Shown here: in pieces, positions 35,457 to 44,079 of the stretch | Position numbering within the stretch: position 1 is the first letter of the stretch | How the letters are laid out: every line of letters starts with the position of its first letter | NCBI RefSeq assembly: GCF_002911665.1 | Contig: NZ_MTBP01000001.1 | Coordinates: forward strand, 744,001-808,000 | Reading direction: 5' to 3' | Length of the DNA: 64,000 nt | DNA from: Actinomadura rubteroloni | GTDB lineage: Bacteria; Actinomycetota; Actinomycetes; Streptosporangiales; Streptosporangiaceae | Program-made: the position numbers and the translations under genes | Notes under the pieces: generated by a model | What the model saw: the letters and a program-made list of their open reading frames with translations, nothing else | Databases searched by the model: none | Told to the model about the DNA's origin: nothing

Positions 35457-36761
35457 CTAGTGACGCACGGCACCCGTGACGAGCCAGGCGTCGCCGCGTG
35501 CCCGTGCGGTGAGCGTGACCAGCCGGGTCGCCATCCACAGGCCGATCGCGAGCCACAGCGCGACCAGCCCGGCGTGGCGGGCGGCGAGCGCGGCGGGGAG
35601 GAAGACGGCGGTGGCGAGGACGGTCGTCCGGGCGAGGTACGCGCCGTCGCCCGCGCCGATGAGGATGCCGTCCAGCACGAAGACCGCGCCCGCGACCGGT
35701 TGCATGAGCGCGACGACGATCAGGGACGCGAGCAGCAGGCGCCGCACGTCCGCATCGTCGGTGAACAGGCCGGGCAGCCACGGCCGGACGGCGAGGACGA
35801 GCGCGCCGAAGACGACCCCGCAGCCGACGCCCCACCGCACCATGCGGCGGGTCACGTCGCGCGCGTCCGCCGGGTCCGCCGCGCCGAGGTACCGGCCGGT
35901 GACGGCCTGGCCGGCGATGGCGATGGCGTCCAGCGCGAAGGCCAGCAGCGTCCAGATCTGGAAGCCGACCTGGTAGGCCGCGATCTGCGGGTCGCCCATG
36001 CGCGCGGCGACGGACGTCCCGACGAGGAGGACGGCGCGGAGCGCGGCCGTCCGCAGCAGCAGCGCGACCCCGGCGGTCGCGGCGGTGCGCAGGCCGGCCG
36101 TGTCGGGCCGGACGGACGCGCCGTGCCGTCGCGCCGCGCGCAGCACGACCGCGACGTAGACGGCGGCGCTCCCGGTCTGCGCCAGGACCGTTCCAGCGGC
36201 GGACCCGGCGATGCCCCGATCGAGGACGAGCACGAACAGCGCGTTGAGCGCGAGGTTGACCGAGAAGCCGCCGACGGAGACGGCGAGGGGCGTGCGGGTG
36301 TCCTGGAGGCCGCGCAGGACGCCCGTCCCGGCGAGGACGACCAGCATCCCCGGGATCCCGAACAGGCTCACGCGCAGGTACGTCTCGGCGTGCGGCGCGA
36401 CGGCGGCGGACGCGCCGAACAGGTCCACGAGCGACGGGACGAGCGGGAACCCGAGCACGACCAGCGCGACGCCGATCAGGGCGGCGAGCCAGACGCCGTC
36501 CACGCCCTGCCGGACGGCGGCGCGCAGGTCGCCCGCGCCGACCAGCCGCGCGACCCCGGCCGTCGTGCCGTAGGCGAGGAAGACGCAGAGGTAGACGAGC
36601 GTGGCGAGGATCTGCCCGGCGACGCCGAGCGCGCCGAGGCTCTCGGTGCCGAGGTGCCCGACGATCGCCGAGTCCGACAGCAGGAACAGGGGTTCGGCGA
36701 CGAGCGCGCCGAAGGCCGGGACGGCGAGGCGGAGGATCTCCCGGTCGCGGGGGCCGAGCAT
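35457..36761 (-). CDS. MATE family efflux transporter (DinF type)
   Basis: A 434-residue polytopic protein with twelve predicted helices in two MATE halves (about 10–210 and 230–430). Typical family segments are LRLAVPAFGALVAEPLFLLSD, AIVGHLGT, GVLRGLQDTRTPL and VFVLDGILIGAGDG. It exports cationic drugs or metabolites using Na+ or H+. ATG 36761 is preferred over GTG 36773 because GAGGAGG lies directly before it. A MATE gene between rplI and dnaB is a conserved feature in streptomycetes. Confidence 0.92.
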   Translation of the reverse strand: MLGPRDREILRLAVPAFGALVAEPLFLLSDSAIVGHLGTESLGALGVAGQILATLVYLCVFLAYGTTAGVARLVGAGDLRAAVRQGVDGVWLAALIGVALVVLGFPLVPSLVDLFGASAAVAPHAETYLRVSLFGIPGMLVVLAGTGVLRGLQDTRTPLAVSVGGFSVNLALNALFVLVLDRGIAGSAAGTVLAQTGSAAVYVAVVLRAARRHGASVRPDTAGLRTAATAGVALLLRTAALRAVLLVGTSVAARMGDPQIAAYQVGFQIWTLLAFALDAIAIAGQAVTGRYLGAADPADARDVTRRMVRWGVGCGVVFGALVLAVRPWLPGLFTDDADVRRLLLASLIVVALMQPVAGAVFVLDGILIGAGDGAYLARTTVLATAVFLPAALAARHAGLVALWLAIGLWMATRLVTLTARARGDAWLVTGAVRH

Positions 36762-36902
36762 GATCCTCCTCACGCGGCCGGGCCGGTAACCGACAATCCC
36801 ATTTTAGTACTTACACGACATTTCGGGCGAACTTTCTTTCGCCCACACCCGGTGGATGAAGTCCGTGCAGGTCAACCGGTGTTCGCGGCGCGACGGCAGT
36901 TG

Positions 36903-36980
36903 TTGTCCACAGGGGTTGTCCACAGGTCCTGCACACGTTTGACGGCGTGTCTGCACAGGTTATCCACAGGGTCGTCCACA
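36903..36980 (+). promoter_or_regulatory. DnaA-box array upstream of dnaB
   Basis: Same-orientation 9-mers: TTGTCCACA (36903–36911), TTGTCCACA (36916–36924), TTATCCACA (36960–36968), TCGTCCACA (36972–36980). Two weaker TGCACA-type units lie between (36927–36935, 36949–36957). Spacing of about 11–13 nt places them on one DNA face. TTGTCCACA is the preferred box of high-GC actinomycetes. An AT-richer stretch (36795–36840) lies to the left. DnaA binding here, probably regulating dnaB or titrating DnaA, is inference. Confidence 0.65.
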
Positions 36981-37096
36981 TTGCTCTTTGCTCCCCGGGC
37001 GCGGGGGCTCGCAGAATGTCAGACGCTCGGGATAGACGTGGGATGAACACACGGCGACGGCGAACGGGGCCGCCGGCGCCGAGGGAGGGGGCCGCC

Positions 37097-39316
37097 ATGA
37101 GCGTCACGGACCTCGGCTCTGAGGAGCGCGAGTTCGAACGCACCCCGCCGCACGACATCGCCGCGGAACAGGGCGTGCTCGGCGGGATGCTGCTCTCCCA
37201 GGACGCGATCGCCGAGGTGGTCGAGGTGCTGCGCACCGCCGACTTCTACCGGCCCGCGCACCAGATCCTCTACGACGCCGTCCTCGACCTGTACGGCCGG
37301 GGCGAGCCCGCCGACGCCGTCACGGTCGCGGGCGAACTGACCAAACGCGGCGAGATCGGGCGCGTCGGCGGCGCGCCCTACCTGCACACGCTCATCTCGT
37401 CGGTGCCGACGGCGGCCAACGCGGGCTACTACGCCAAGATCGTCCGCGAGCGGTCCGTGCTGCGCAAACTGGTCGAGACGGGCACGCGGATCGTCCAGAT
37501 GGGCTACGCGGCGGACGGCGCCGACGCCGACGACGTCCTCGACCGCGCCCAGGCCGAGGTCTTCGCCATCGCCGAGAAGCGCTCCGGCGAGGACTACCTG
37601 CCGCTCAGCGAGATCATGCCGGACGCGCTGGACGAGATCGAGGCGATCGGCAGCCGCGGCGGCCAGATGACCGGCGTCCCCACCGGCTTCGCCGACCTGG
37701 ACTCCCTGACCAACGGCCTGCACTCCGGGCAGATGATCGTCGTCGCGGCCCGTCCCGCGATGGGCAAGGCCCTCGCCCTCGACACCCCGCTCCCCACGCC
37801 CACCGGCTGGACGACGATGGGCCGCGTCCGCGTCGGCGACCGCCTGATCGGCGCCGACGGCCGCCCGACGCGCGTCGTCGCAGCGACCGAGGTCATGGCG
37901 GGCCGCCCCTGCTTCGAGATCGAGTTCTGCGACGGCGAGACCATCGTCGCCGACGCCGACCACCAATGGCGCACCACCCCCACGCCCCAACGCCACCTCG
38001 CCCGGAGCACCACCGCCCACGCCGTCACCGCCCACGGCATCACGGCTCACGGCGGCGTCCACGGCCTCACGGAGCGCCGGTACGGGCGCACAGCCGTGCT
38101 GGGCGCCCGTTTGAGGCGTGCTGGCGGGGCGGGACGGCGTGCGGTCATGGCGTGCCGGGGCGCGGCGGGCGTGACGGTGACGCGGGCCATCGCGGACGAC
38201 CTTCGCCGCGGCGTCCGGCACGTGGTCGAGCACGCGGCGGCGTTCGCGCTGCCGCACGCCGACCTGCCGACGGACCCGTTCGCGCTCGGTGCCCGGCTCG
38301 CGCGGCGCGGCGCGGCGCGGATCCCCGCGCGGTACCTGCGCGCGTCCGCCGAACAGCGCCGCGCGCTCCTGCACGGCCTGCTCGGCGCGTCGGCGTCCGG
38401 ATTCGCCTGCGCGGACGAGGGCCTGGCGCACGACGTGCGGGAACTCGCGCTCGGCCTGGGCCGGCACGCGGTCGTCGCCGCCGCGCCGGACGGCTACCGC
38501 GTGGCGATCTCCGCCGGGACGGGCCGCGCGATCGTCGCGGTGCGTCCGGTGCGCAGCGTGCCGGTCCGGTGCGTCCAGGTCGACAACACCGACCACCTGT
38601 ACCTGGCGGGCCGCTCCTGCGTCCCGACGCACAACTCCACGCTCGCACTCGACTTCGCCCGCGCCGCCTCGATCAAACACGGCCTGACCTCGGCGTTCTT
38701 CAGCCTGGAGATGGGCCGCAACGAGATCACGATGCGGCTGCTGTCCGCCGAGGCGCGCGTGGCGCTGCACGCGATGCGCTCGGGCACCATGCAGGACGAG
38801 GACTGGACGCGCCTCGCCCGCCGGATGAGCGAAGTCGCCGAGGCCCCCCTGTTCATCGACGACTCGCCGAACATGTCGATGATGGAGATCCGCGCGAAAT
38901 GCCGGCGCCTGAAACAGCAGCACGACCTGCGCCTCGTCATCATCGACTACCTGCAGCTCATGTCGTCCGGAAAACGCGTCGAGTCGCGCCAGGTGGAGGT
39001 CTCGGAGTTCTCCCGCTCACTGAAACTCCTGGCGAAGGAACTCGGCGTCCCGGTCATCGCGCTGTCGCAGCTCAACCGAGGCCCCGAACAACGCACCGAC
39101 AAGAAACCGATGGTGTCGGACCTGCGAGAATCCGGTTCGATCGAGCAGGACGCCGACATGGTGATCCTGCTCCACCGCGAGGACGCCTACGAAAAGGAGT
39201 CCCCCCGCGCCGGCGAGGCCGACCTGATCGTCGCCAAACACCGCAACGGCCCGACCGCAACCGTGACCGTCGCCTTCCAAGGCCACTACAGCCGCTTCGT
39301 CGACATGGCCCAGTGA
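37097..39316 (+). CDS. dnaB: Replicative DNA helicase DnaB with in-frame intein
   Basis: A 739-residue precursor; removing the 289-residue intein leaves a 450-residue hexameric replicative helicase. The N-terminal domain starts HDIAAEQGVLGGMLLSQDAI. The intein interrupts Walker A: ARPAMGK ends the N-extein at residue 224 and STLALDFARAASIKHG resumes after it. The C-extein has VIIDYLQLMSS (Walker B), SRSLKLLAKELGVPVIALSQLNRGPE and DLRESGSIEQDADMVILLHR. Start ATG 37097 has GGGAGGGGG upstream. Protein is inactive until splicing, as the ATP site is split. A DnaA-box array lies 117 nt upstream. Confidence 0.97.
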   Translation: MSVTDLGSEEREFERTPPHDIAAEQGVLGGMLLSQDAIAEVVEVLRTADFYRPAHQILYDAVLDLYGRGEPADAVTVAGELTKRGEIGRVGGAPYLHTLISSVPTAANAGYYAKIVRERSVLRKLVETGTRIVQMGYAADGADADDVLDRAQAEVFAIAEKRSGEDYLPLSEIMPDALDEIEAIGSRGGQMTGVPTGFADLDSLTNGLHSGQMIVVAARPAMGKALALDTPLPTPTGWTTMGRVRVGDRLIGADGRPTRVVAATEVMAGRPCFEIEFCDGETIVADADHQWRTTPTPQRHLARSTTAHAVTAHGITAHGGVHGLTERRYGRTAVLGARLRRAGGAGRRAVMACRGAAGVTVTRAIADDLRRGVRHVVEHAAAFALPHADLPTDPFALGARLARRGAARIPARYLRASAEQRRALLHGLLGASASGFACADEGLAHDVRELALGLGRHAVVAAAPDGYRVAISAGTGRAIVAVRPVRSVPVRCVQVDNTDHLYLAGRSCVPTHNSTLALDFARAASIKHGLTSAFFSLEMGRNEITMRLLSAEARVALHAMRSGTMQDEDWTRLARRMSEVAEAPLFIDDSPNMSMMEIRAKCRRLKQQHDLRLVIIDYLQLMSSGKRVESRQVEVSEFSRSLKLLAKELGVPVIALSQLNRGPEQRTDKKPMVSDLRESGSIEQDADMVILLHREDAYEKESPRAGEADLIVAKHRNGPTATVTVAFQGHYSRFVDMAQ
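37769..38635 (+). mobile_element. Class 3-type intein with degraded homing endonuclease in DnaB
   Basis: A 289-residue in-frame insertion after the Walker A Lys. It begins with Ala (ALALDTPLPTPTGWTTMG), not Cys or Ser, and ends VPTHN before Ser+1. Block B is ADADHQWRTT (His65, Trp67), block F has RCVQVDNTDHLYLAG (Cys268) and block G Thr287: the Trp/Cys/Thr set of class 3 inteins, which start with the internal Cys attack. Endonuclease remnants remain: LPTDPFALGARLA (block C, then a deletion) and LLHGLLGASAS where DOD enzymes have an acidic LLDTDG-like motif. The nuclease is therefore probably inactive. Confidence 0.9.
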
Positions 39317-39321
39317 TCGGT

Positions 39322-39352
39322 CCGCCGCCGGACCGGGTGGGCCCGGCGGCGG
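39322..39352. terminator. Terminator between dnaB and lysyl oxidase gene
   Basis: A 10-bp perfect stem (39322–39331 with 39343–39352) with an 11-nt loop, between two convergent genes. Confidence 0.65.
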
Positions 39353-39357
39353 GGGGA

Positions 39358-40797
39358 TCAGGGGGCGTTGACGAGGCCGACCGGGGGCACCTTCACGGTG
39401 CGCTTTCCGGGCGTGCCGCCGAGGATCACCTTGCGCAGTGACACGTTGTTGTTGAGGTTTCCCTCGAACAGGCGGTGCGCCGGGTTGGCGATGACCTGGA
39501 TGTAGTACGTGCCGTTCTTCAGATGGGAGATGTCGAACGACTGGCCTGGCAGATCTTGGACGTAGGTGTCGCCGGAACCGACGTCCAGCACTTCGCGCAC
39601 CGACAGCGATGAAAGGTCACCGCAGGCGGTGTGCAGGTCGGTGTTCTCGGGCTTCCAGTTGGCGTTGCGGACGAGCTGGTTGATCGCGTCGGTGTTGGCG
39701 AGGCAGAACGCCTCCTTCTGGCTGCGCACGACCTCCTTCTTGTCCGCGCCGAGCAGCCGGTAGCTCGCGAAGTCCTTGAAATGCCAGTGCTCGTGGCCGT
39801 GGCGGGCGTCCCATTCCATGCCGCCCGTCCGGGCGTAGCCGACCTGGCGGCCGTTGCCGTCGAAGAAGTACTGGTAGGCGTCCATGAGGCCCTGCTTGAC
39901 GCGGAAACCGTCCACGACCAGCGGCGACGGCCCGGCGTTCCACACATTGGCGGCGAACGCGAGGTAGTCGGGCCGGGTCGCCGCCGTGCCGTGCTCCTCG
40001 GCGTCGTGGTTCACCTCGATGTTCCACGCGGGCAGGGCGCGCAGGTCGGGCTTCGGGCCGTTCGGCACGGCGCCCCCGCCGGACGGCTTCGGACCGGCCT
40101 TCAGTGTCGGCGTTCCGCTGGCGCGGGGGCGTCCCTCGTCGTCGGTGACGGTCCGCACCTTCACCTTGATCTTCTTCGCGGTGGCGGAGATCCCGAACTG
40201 CCGCTGGTAGGGCGCGGTGACGCTGACGGTGGCGGTGTACGTCCCGTCCGCCAGCTTCACCTGCGGGTTCGCCTGGTTGTAGCCGGTGATGGCCGTCGCC
40301 CAGCCGTTCTGGACGCCCCAGACCGAGCCGAGCGTCCACGGGTTGTCGGAGCAGCCGTCGGGATACGGGCTCTTGTCCGGTGCGCCGGGTTTTACGCGGG
40401 CGGGCGAGGCGGACGGGCATACGTCCTGGTACCGGTCGACGACCTTTTTTCCCTTGGCGTCGGTCAGCGTCACGTGCAGGAAGCGCGAAAAGCCGCCGAA
40501 ATTTTTGACGAGACCGGCGGGCAGCGGTTCGGTGCGCGTTTTCCCGCCCGTCCGGACGACGCGGCTCGCGGTGATCGGGTCCTTGTAGGACTTCCGCTGC
40601 GCGCGGATCTCGAACGGCGTTCCCGTCGCGCCCAGATAGACGCCGAGGTCGAGATCGGAGCGCGGCCAGTCCTTGTACTGCGTGAGCGTGACCTCGGACG
40701 ACGCGGCGATCAGTTCCAGTCCGCTTTTCGCCGGAGCCGCCTCGGCCGCGGGCACACCGGTGACGGCGAGCGCGGCGAGTCCCGCGACGGTGAGCAC
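39358..40797 (-). CDS. Bacterial lysyl oxidase homologue (secreted, copper)
   Basis: A secreted protein of about 479 residues. The C-terminal half matches lysyl oxidase: the copper motif WDARHGHEHWHFKDFASYRL with His-x-His-x-x-His, and FCLANTDAINQL with the candidate Lys/Tyr region near. The N-terminal half (about 25–240) has beta-rich extracellular character. It would oxidise lysine side chains of proteins to aldehydes; the bacterial function is poorly known. The annotated GTG 40797 lacks both a ribosome site and a positive n-region. In-frame codon 40830 (ATC) has GGAGG 6 nt upstream and gives the signal peptide INRISHPGRPVVLTVAGL, so it may be the real start. Confidence 0.85.
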   Translation of the reverse strand: MLTVAGLAALAVTGVPAAEAAPAKSGLELIAASSEVTLTQYKDWPRSDLDLGVYLGATGTPFEIRAQRKSYKDPITASRVVRTGGKTRTEPLPAGLVKNFGGFSRFLHVTLTDAKGKKVVDRYQDVCPSASPARVKPGAPDKSPYPDGCSDNPWTLGSVWGVQNGWATAITGYNQANPQVKLADGTYTATVSVTAPYQRQFGISATAKKIKVKVRTVTDDEGRPRASGTPTLKAGPKPSGGGAVPNGPKPDLRALPAWNIEVNHDAEEHGTAATRPDYLAFAANVWNAGPSPLVVDGFRVKQGLMDAYQYFFDGNGRQVGYARTGGMEWDARHGHEHWHFKDFASYRLLGADKKEVVRSQKEAFCLANTDAINQLVRNANWKPENTDLHTACGDLSSLSVREVLDVGSGDTYVQDLPGQSFDISHLKNGTYYIQVIANPAHRLFEGNLNNNVSLRKVILGGTPGKRTVKVPPVGLVNAP

Positions 40798-41059
40798 GAC
40801 CGGACGGCCCGGATGCGAAATTCTGTTGATGGCGATCCTCCGTGAATCGGCGCCCCATGAAGGCGGAGACGTCGATGAGACGCCGACCGACGCGGGCGGG
40901 GTTCGGTGCCCGTCCGGTCCGCATGAGGACGCCGGAGGCTGGAACTTTTCCCGGCGATCCGGGGTGGGCCTAGACCCACCGTGACACGGCCCTCACGCCC
41001 ACCGACAGGACCGTTCCCGCGGGCGAGGATTCAGGAAGTCGAAAGAACGGAGTCCCCCC

Positions 41060-41692
41060 ATGAACGAGGTCCTCGCCCGCCGATTCAGCGGTTGCACCGC
41101 GCTCGCCGCCGCCGTCGCGCTGATCGTCGAAGTGCCGCTGTATTTCGTCTACTCGGGTCCGCCGCCGGACTCGAACATTCTCAGCCGGCTGCTGCTCGGC
41201 ATTCTCGCCCTCGGCGCCCTGCTCCTCTTCGCGACCGGGTTCCGCGAGCTGATCAAGCGGGTGAGCCCGGAGCACGAATGGATCGGGACGCTCGCGTTCG
41301 CCACCGGGCTCGCGTATTCCGTGGTCACGCTCGTCTCCAGCGGCCTGGAGGCGGGGGACGTCATCGCGACGGACGCGTCCATCGACCCGACCATCACCGT
41401 CCACGGAACCTATATTCTTTACGGCTCGATCGGCCGGATGCTCCTCGCGATGTTCCTCACCGCGATCGGCTTCGCGATCTCCCGGACGCGTGCCCTGCCG
41501 CGCTGGACGAGCGTTTCCGCCTTTGTGCTCGCGGTGGTGAACGTGGCGTTCATCCCGTCCCTTTTCTTCGGGAACGAGCCCGCCCATTTCTACGCCGCGA
41601 ACGGCTGGGCGACCACGGCCCTCATGGGCGCGATCCTCAGCTACTGGCTGCTCGCGCTCGGGATCTCGATCGTCCGCAGTGCGCGCCGCTGA
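41060..41692 (+). CDS. DUF4386 domain membrane protein
   Basis: A 210-residue protein with six predicted helices (ALAAAVALIVEVPLYFVY, LLLGILALGALLLFATGF and so on). DUF4386 members are multi-pass proteins of unknown function. The loop TITVHGTYILYGSIGRMLLA resembles the family's conserved central motif. Start ATG 41060 follows CGGAGTCCCCCC. Divergent from the lysyl oxidase gene; the 229-nt gap contains a GGTGGG/CCCACC hairpin near 40963–40980. Confidence 0.82.
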   Translation: MNEVLARRFSGCTALAAAVALIVEVPLYFVYSGPPPDSNILSRLLLGILALGALLLFATGFRELIKRVSPEHEWIGTLAFATGLAYSVVTLVSSGLEAGDVIATDASIDPTITVHGTYILYGSIGRMLLAMFLTAIGFAISRTRALPRWTSVSAFVLAVVNVAFIPSLFFGNEPAHFYAANGWATTALMGAILSYWLLALGISIVRSARR

Positions 41693-41699
41693 CCGTTCC

Positions 41700-42164
41700 T
41701 CACACCCGGGCGGGCCCGCAGGGTTCGTCCGGGTCGACGATCCGCGCCAGCAGCGCCATGAGCTGTTCGCGCTCCCGCGGGGTGAGCGGCGCGACGAGTT
41801 CGTCGTTCGCCTCGCGGCCGAGCCGTTCGGTGAGGTCGAACCGGCGCCGTCCCTCGGCGGACAGCTCGATCGCGTTCTTGCGCCGGTCGCGCGGGTCGGG
41901 CCGACGGGTGACCAGCCCGTCGGCCTGGAGGTCGTTGAGGATCACGACCATGTCCTTCGGGTCGACGCCGAGGCTGCGGCCGAGGTCGGCCTGGGAGACG
42001 GGGGCGAGTTCGGCGACGGCGGCGAGGACGGCGTGGTGGGTCATCCGCAGGTCCGCGCGGGCGAGGGCGGCGGCGACGAGGCGGTGGCCACGGGCGGCGG
42101 CGCGGCCGAGCAGCCAGCTCGGGAGCGCGCGGATGGTCTGCGGTGCGGCGGGAGCGTCGGGCAT
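41700..42164 (-). CDS. MarR family transcriptional regulator
   Basis: A 154-residue winged-helix regulator. The HTH is LGRSLGVDPKDMVVILNDLQADGLVTRRPDPRDRRKN (about 62–98), followed by the wing and a dimerisation helix. ATG 42164 starts MPDAPAAPQTIRALPSWLLG. It is divergent from the oxidoreductase gene, and the gap holds two TTGGG/CCCAA inverted repeats, so it likely represses that gene and itself. Ligand unknown; the partner enzyme suggests electrophilic or quinone stress. Confidence 0.9.
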   Translation of the reverse strand: MPDAPAAPQTIRALPSWLLGRAAARGHRLVAAALARADLRMTHHAVLAAVAELAPVSQADLGRSLGVDPKDMVVILNDLQADGLVTRRPDPRDRRKNAIELSAEGRRRFDLTERLGREANDELVAPLTPREREQLMALLARIVDPDEPCGPARV

Positions 42165-42189
42165 GGGGAAAGCGTATCCCGGAAGTCGT

Positions 42190-42222
42190 TGGGTCAACCC
42201 ATGATAATGTTGGGAATCCCAA
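42190..42222. promoter_or_regulatory. Putative MarR operator pair
   Basis: Two inverted repeats: TGGGT-CA-ACCCA (42190–42201) and TTGGG-AAT-CCCAA (42210–42222), about 20 bp centre to centre (two helical turns), within the 74-nt gap between marR and the oxidoreductase gene. The second overlaps the ribosome-site side of the oxidoreductase gene. Confidence 0.7.
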
Positions 42223-42238
42223 TGAAAGGAGAGGGTGC

Positions 42239-43168
42239 GTGCGTCGTATCCGTCACCATGAGCACGGCGGTCCCGAGGTGCTGCGGCTGGAGGAGGCCGA
42301 CGTCCCCGAACCCGGTCCGGGTGAGCTGCTGGTCCGCGCGGAGGCGATCGGGGTGACGCTTCCGTCGGTGCGCAGGGTCCGGGACGAGCGGACCGCGCTG
42401 CCCGGCGTGCTCGGCGGCGAGGTCGCCGGACCCGTGCTCGCGGTCGGCGCCGGGGTGGACGGCTTCGCGGTGGGTGACCGCGTGACTTCGCTCACGCTGA
42501 GCGGTTCGTACGCCGACATCGTCGTCGCCCCGACGTTCCTCGCCAGTCGCATCCCGGACGATGCGGACGCCGTGGACGCGGTCGCGCTCGTCCGCGGCGG
42601 GCACGTCGCGCTCGCCGCGCTGGTCACCGGGGCGGTCACGCCGTCCGACGCCGTCCTGATCACCGGGGCGGCGAGCGGCGCCGGGCATCTCGCCGTGCAG
42701 CTCGCGAAGCTCCAGGGCGTCCGGCGGGTGGTCGCCGCGGTGGGCTCGCGCGCCAAGGCGGACTTCCTGCGGGGGCTCGGCGCGGACGAAGTGGTCGCCT
42801 ACGACGAGGGCGACTGGGGCGAACCGGTCGATGTCGTCTTGGACGGCGTCGGCGGCGACGTCCTCCCGCGCGCCCTCGCCGCGCTCGTCCCGGGCGGACG
42901 GCTCGTGTTCTTCGGGTCCGGCGGCGGGACCGTCCCGGCCTTCGACCTGCTCGCCGGCGGCAAGACGATCACGGGCCTGACGATGGGGCGGTTCTCGGTT
43001 ATCCACAGGGATGTGTACGAGCGGCACACGGACGACCTCTGGACCTACCATCGCGAGAAGCGGTTGACGGCGGTCGTCCACGCGGAGATCCCGCTGGCCG
43101 ACGCCGCCCGCGCGCACGAAATCATCGAGGCGCGCGCCAACCTCGGAAAGGTCGTCCTTCGTCCCTGA
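42239..43168 (+). CDS. Zinc-independent quinone oxidoreductase (MDR superfamily)
   Basis: A 309-residue NADPH-dependent reductase of the medium-chain dehydrogenase/reductase family. The GroES-like part opens VRRIRHHEHGGPEVLRLEEA (typical QorA start); the nucleotide-binding part has VLITGAASGAGHLAVQLAKL and VVLDGVGGDVLPRALAAL. No structural zinc Cys loop is present. Start GTG 42239 follows AAGGAGAGG. A DnaA-box-like TTATCCACA at 42999 is inside the coding region, probably by chance. Under the divergent MarR, its substrates are likely quinones or enals. Confidence 0.9.
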   Translation: MRRIRHHEHGGPEVLRLEEADVPEPGPGELLVRAEAIGVTLPSVRRVRDERTALPGVLGGEVAGPVLAVGAGVDGFAVGDRVTSLTLSGSYADIVVAPTFLASRIPDDADAVDAVALVRGGHVALAALVTGAVTPSDAVLITGAASGAGHLAVQLAKLQGVRRVVAAVGSRAKADFLRGLGADEVVAYDEGDWGEPVDVVLDGVGGDVLPRALAALVPGGRLVFFGSGGGTVPAFDLLAGGKTITGLTMGRFSVIHRDVYERHTDDLWTYHREKRLTAVVHAEIPLADAARAHEIIEARANLGKVVLRP

Positions 43169-43198
43169 TCGCGGGAGGTCCGATGGTTTGATCGGCTC

Positions 43199-44077
43199 AT
43201 GGAGCTGCGCCGGTTCAGGTACTTCGTCGCCGTTGTCGAAGAAGGCGGCTTCACGCGCGCGGCCGAGCGGCTGCACGTCGCGCAGCCGGGGATCAGCGCG
43301 CAGATCCGGCTGCTCGAACGCGAACTCGGCGCGGAACTGCTCGACCGGACGGGCCGCGGCGTCCGCCTCACGGCGGCGGGCGAGGCGGTGCTCCCCTACG
43401 CGCGGGCGGCGCTCGCGGCGGTGGACGGCGCGCGGGACGCGGTCGCCGAGCTGGCGGGCCTCGTCCGGGGACGCGTGTCGATCGGGATGGTGACGTCCAT
43501 GCCGTCCGACATCGTCCCCGACCTGCTCGCCGGCTACCACCGCGACCATCCGAACGTCGAGATCCGGCTGGTCGAGGGGAACTCGCACGGGCTCCTGAGG
43601 GAACTGCTGGCGGGCGCGCTCGACGTGGTGTTCGTCGGGCTGGCGGGGGAGCCGCCCGCCGGGGTCGGCGTGCAGACCGTCCGGGACGAGGAGTTCGTCG
43701 CTGTCGTCGGGCCGAACGATCCGCTGGCGTCCGCCGGGACCGTGCCGCTGCACGCGCTCGGCGACCGCGCCCTCGCCGTCCTGCCCACCGGGACGGGCGT
43801 GCGGGACGCCGTCGAACGCGCGTTCGCCGCCGCGGGCCTCACCCCCCGCGTCGCGTTCGAGGCCGCCGACCCGTACGTGGTCGCGCAACTCGCGGCACGC
43901 GGCCTCGGCGTGGCGCTCGTTCCGCGCTCCCTCGCTGACGCCCATTCGGACGAGTGGCGCCGCGTCCTGATCGAAGGCGGTGTCCTGCGCGGCCGCCTCG
44001 TCCTTGCGTGGCGCTCCGACGGCCCGGTGAGCCCCGCCGCCCGCGTCCTGACCACCCGAGCCCGCGCCCGCCTGTAG
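43199..44077 (+). CDS. LysR family transcriptional regulator
   Basis: A 292-residue regulator. The N-terminal HTH (MELRRFRYFVAVVEEGGFTR, AERLHVAQPGISAQIRLLE) and effector-binding domain (about 90–290) match the LTTR family, with VSIGMVTSMPSDIVPDLL at the domain junction. Start ATG 43199. It follows the oxidoreductase gene by 30 nt on the same strand and could control nearby genes, though LTTRs usually act on divergent targets and none is adjacent. Low-complexity repeats follow its stop. Confidence 0.92.
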   Translation: MELRRFRYFVAVVEEGGFTRAAERLHVAQPGISAQIRLLERELGAELLDRTGRGVRLTAAGEAVLPYARAALAAVDGARDAVAELAGLVRGRVSIGMVTSMPSDIVPDLLAGYHRDHPNVEIRLVEGNSHGLLRELLAGALDVVFVGLAGEPPAGVGVQTVRDEEFVAVVGPNDPLASAGTVPLHALGDRALAVLPTGTGVRDAVERAFAAAGLTPRVAFEAADPYVVAQLAARGLGVALVPRSLADAHSDEWRRVLIEGGVLRGRLVLAWRSDGPVSPAARVLTTRARARL

Positions 44078-44079
44078 CC

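Noticed and set aside
36795..36985. Chromosomal origin (oriC)
   Set aside because: No dnaA/dnaN pair flanks it and only about six boxes are present; actinomycete oriC lies between dnaA and dnaN.
37769..38635. Insertion in dnaB read as frameshift, pseudogene or transposon
   Set aside because: The reading frame is continuous, and intein splice blocks at both ends are intact.
42999..43007. DnaA box TTATCCACA inside the oxidoreductase gene
   Set aside because: Single occurrence in coding DNA; chance is likely.
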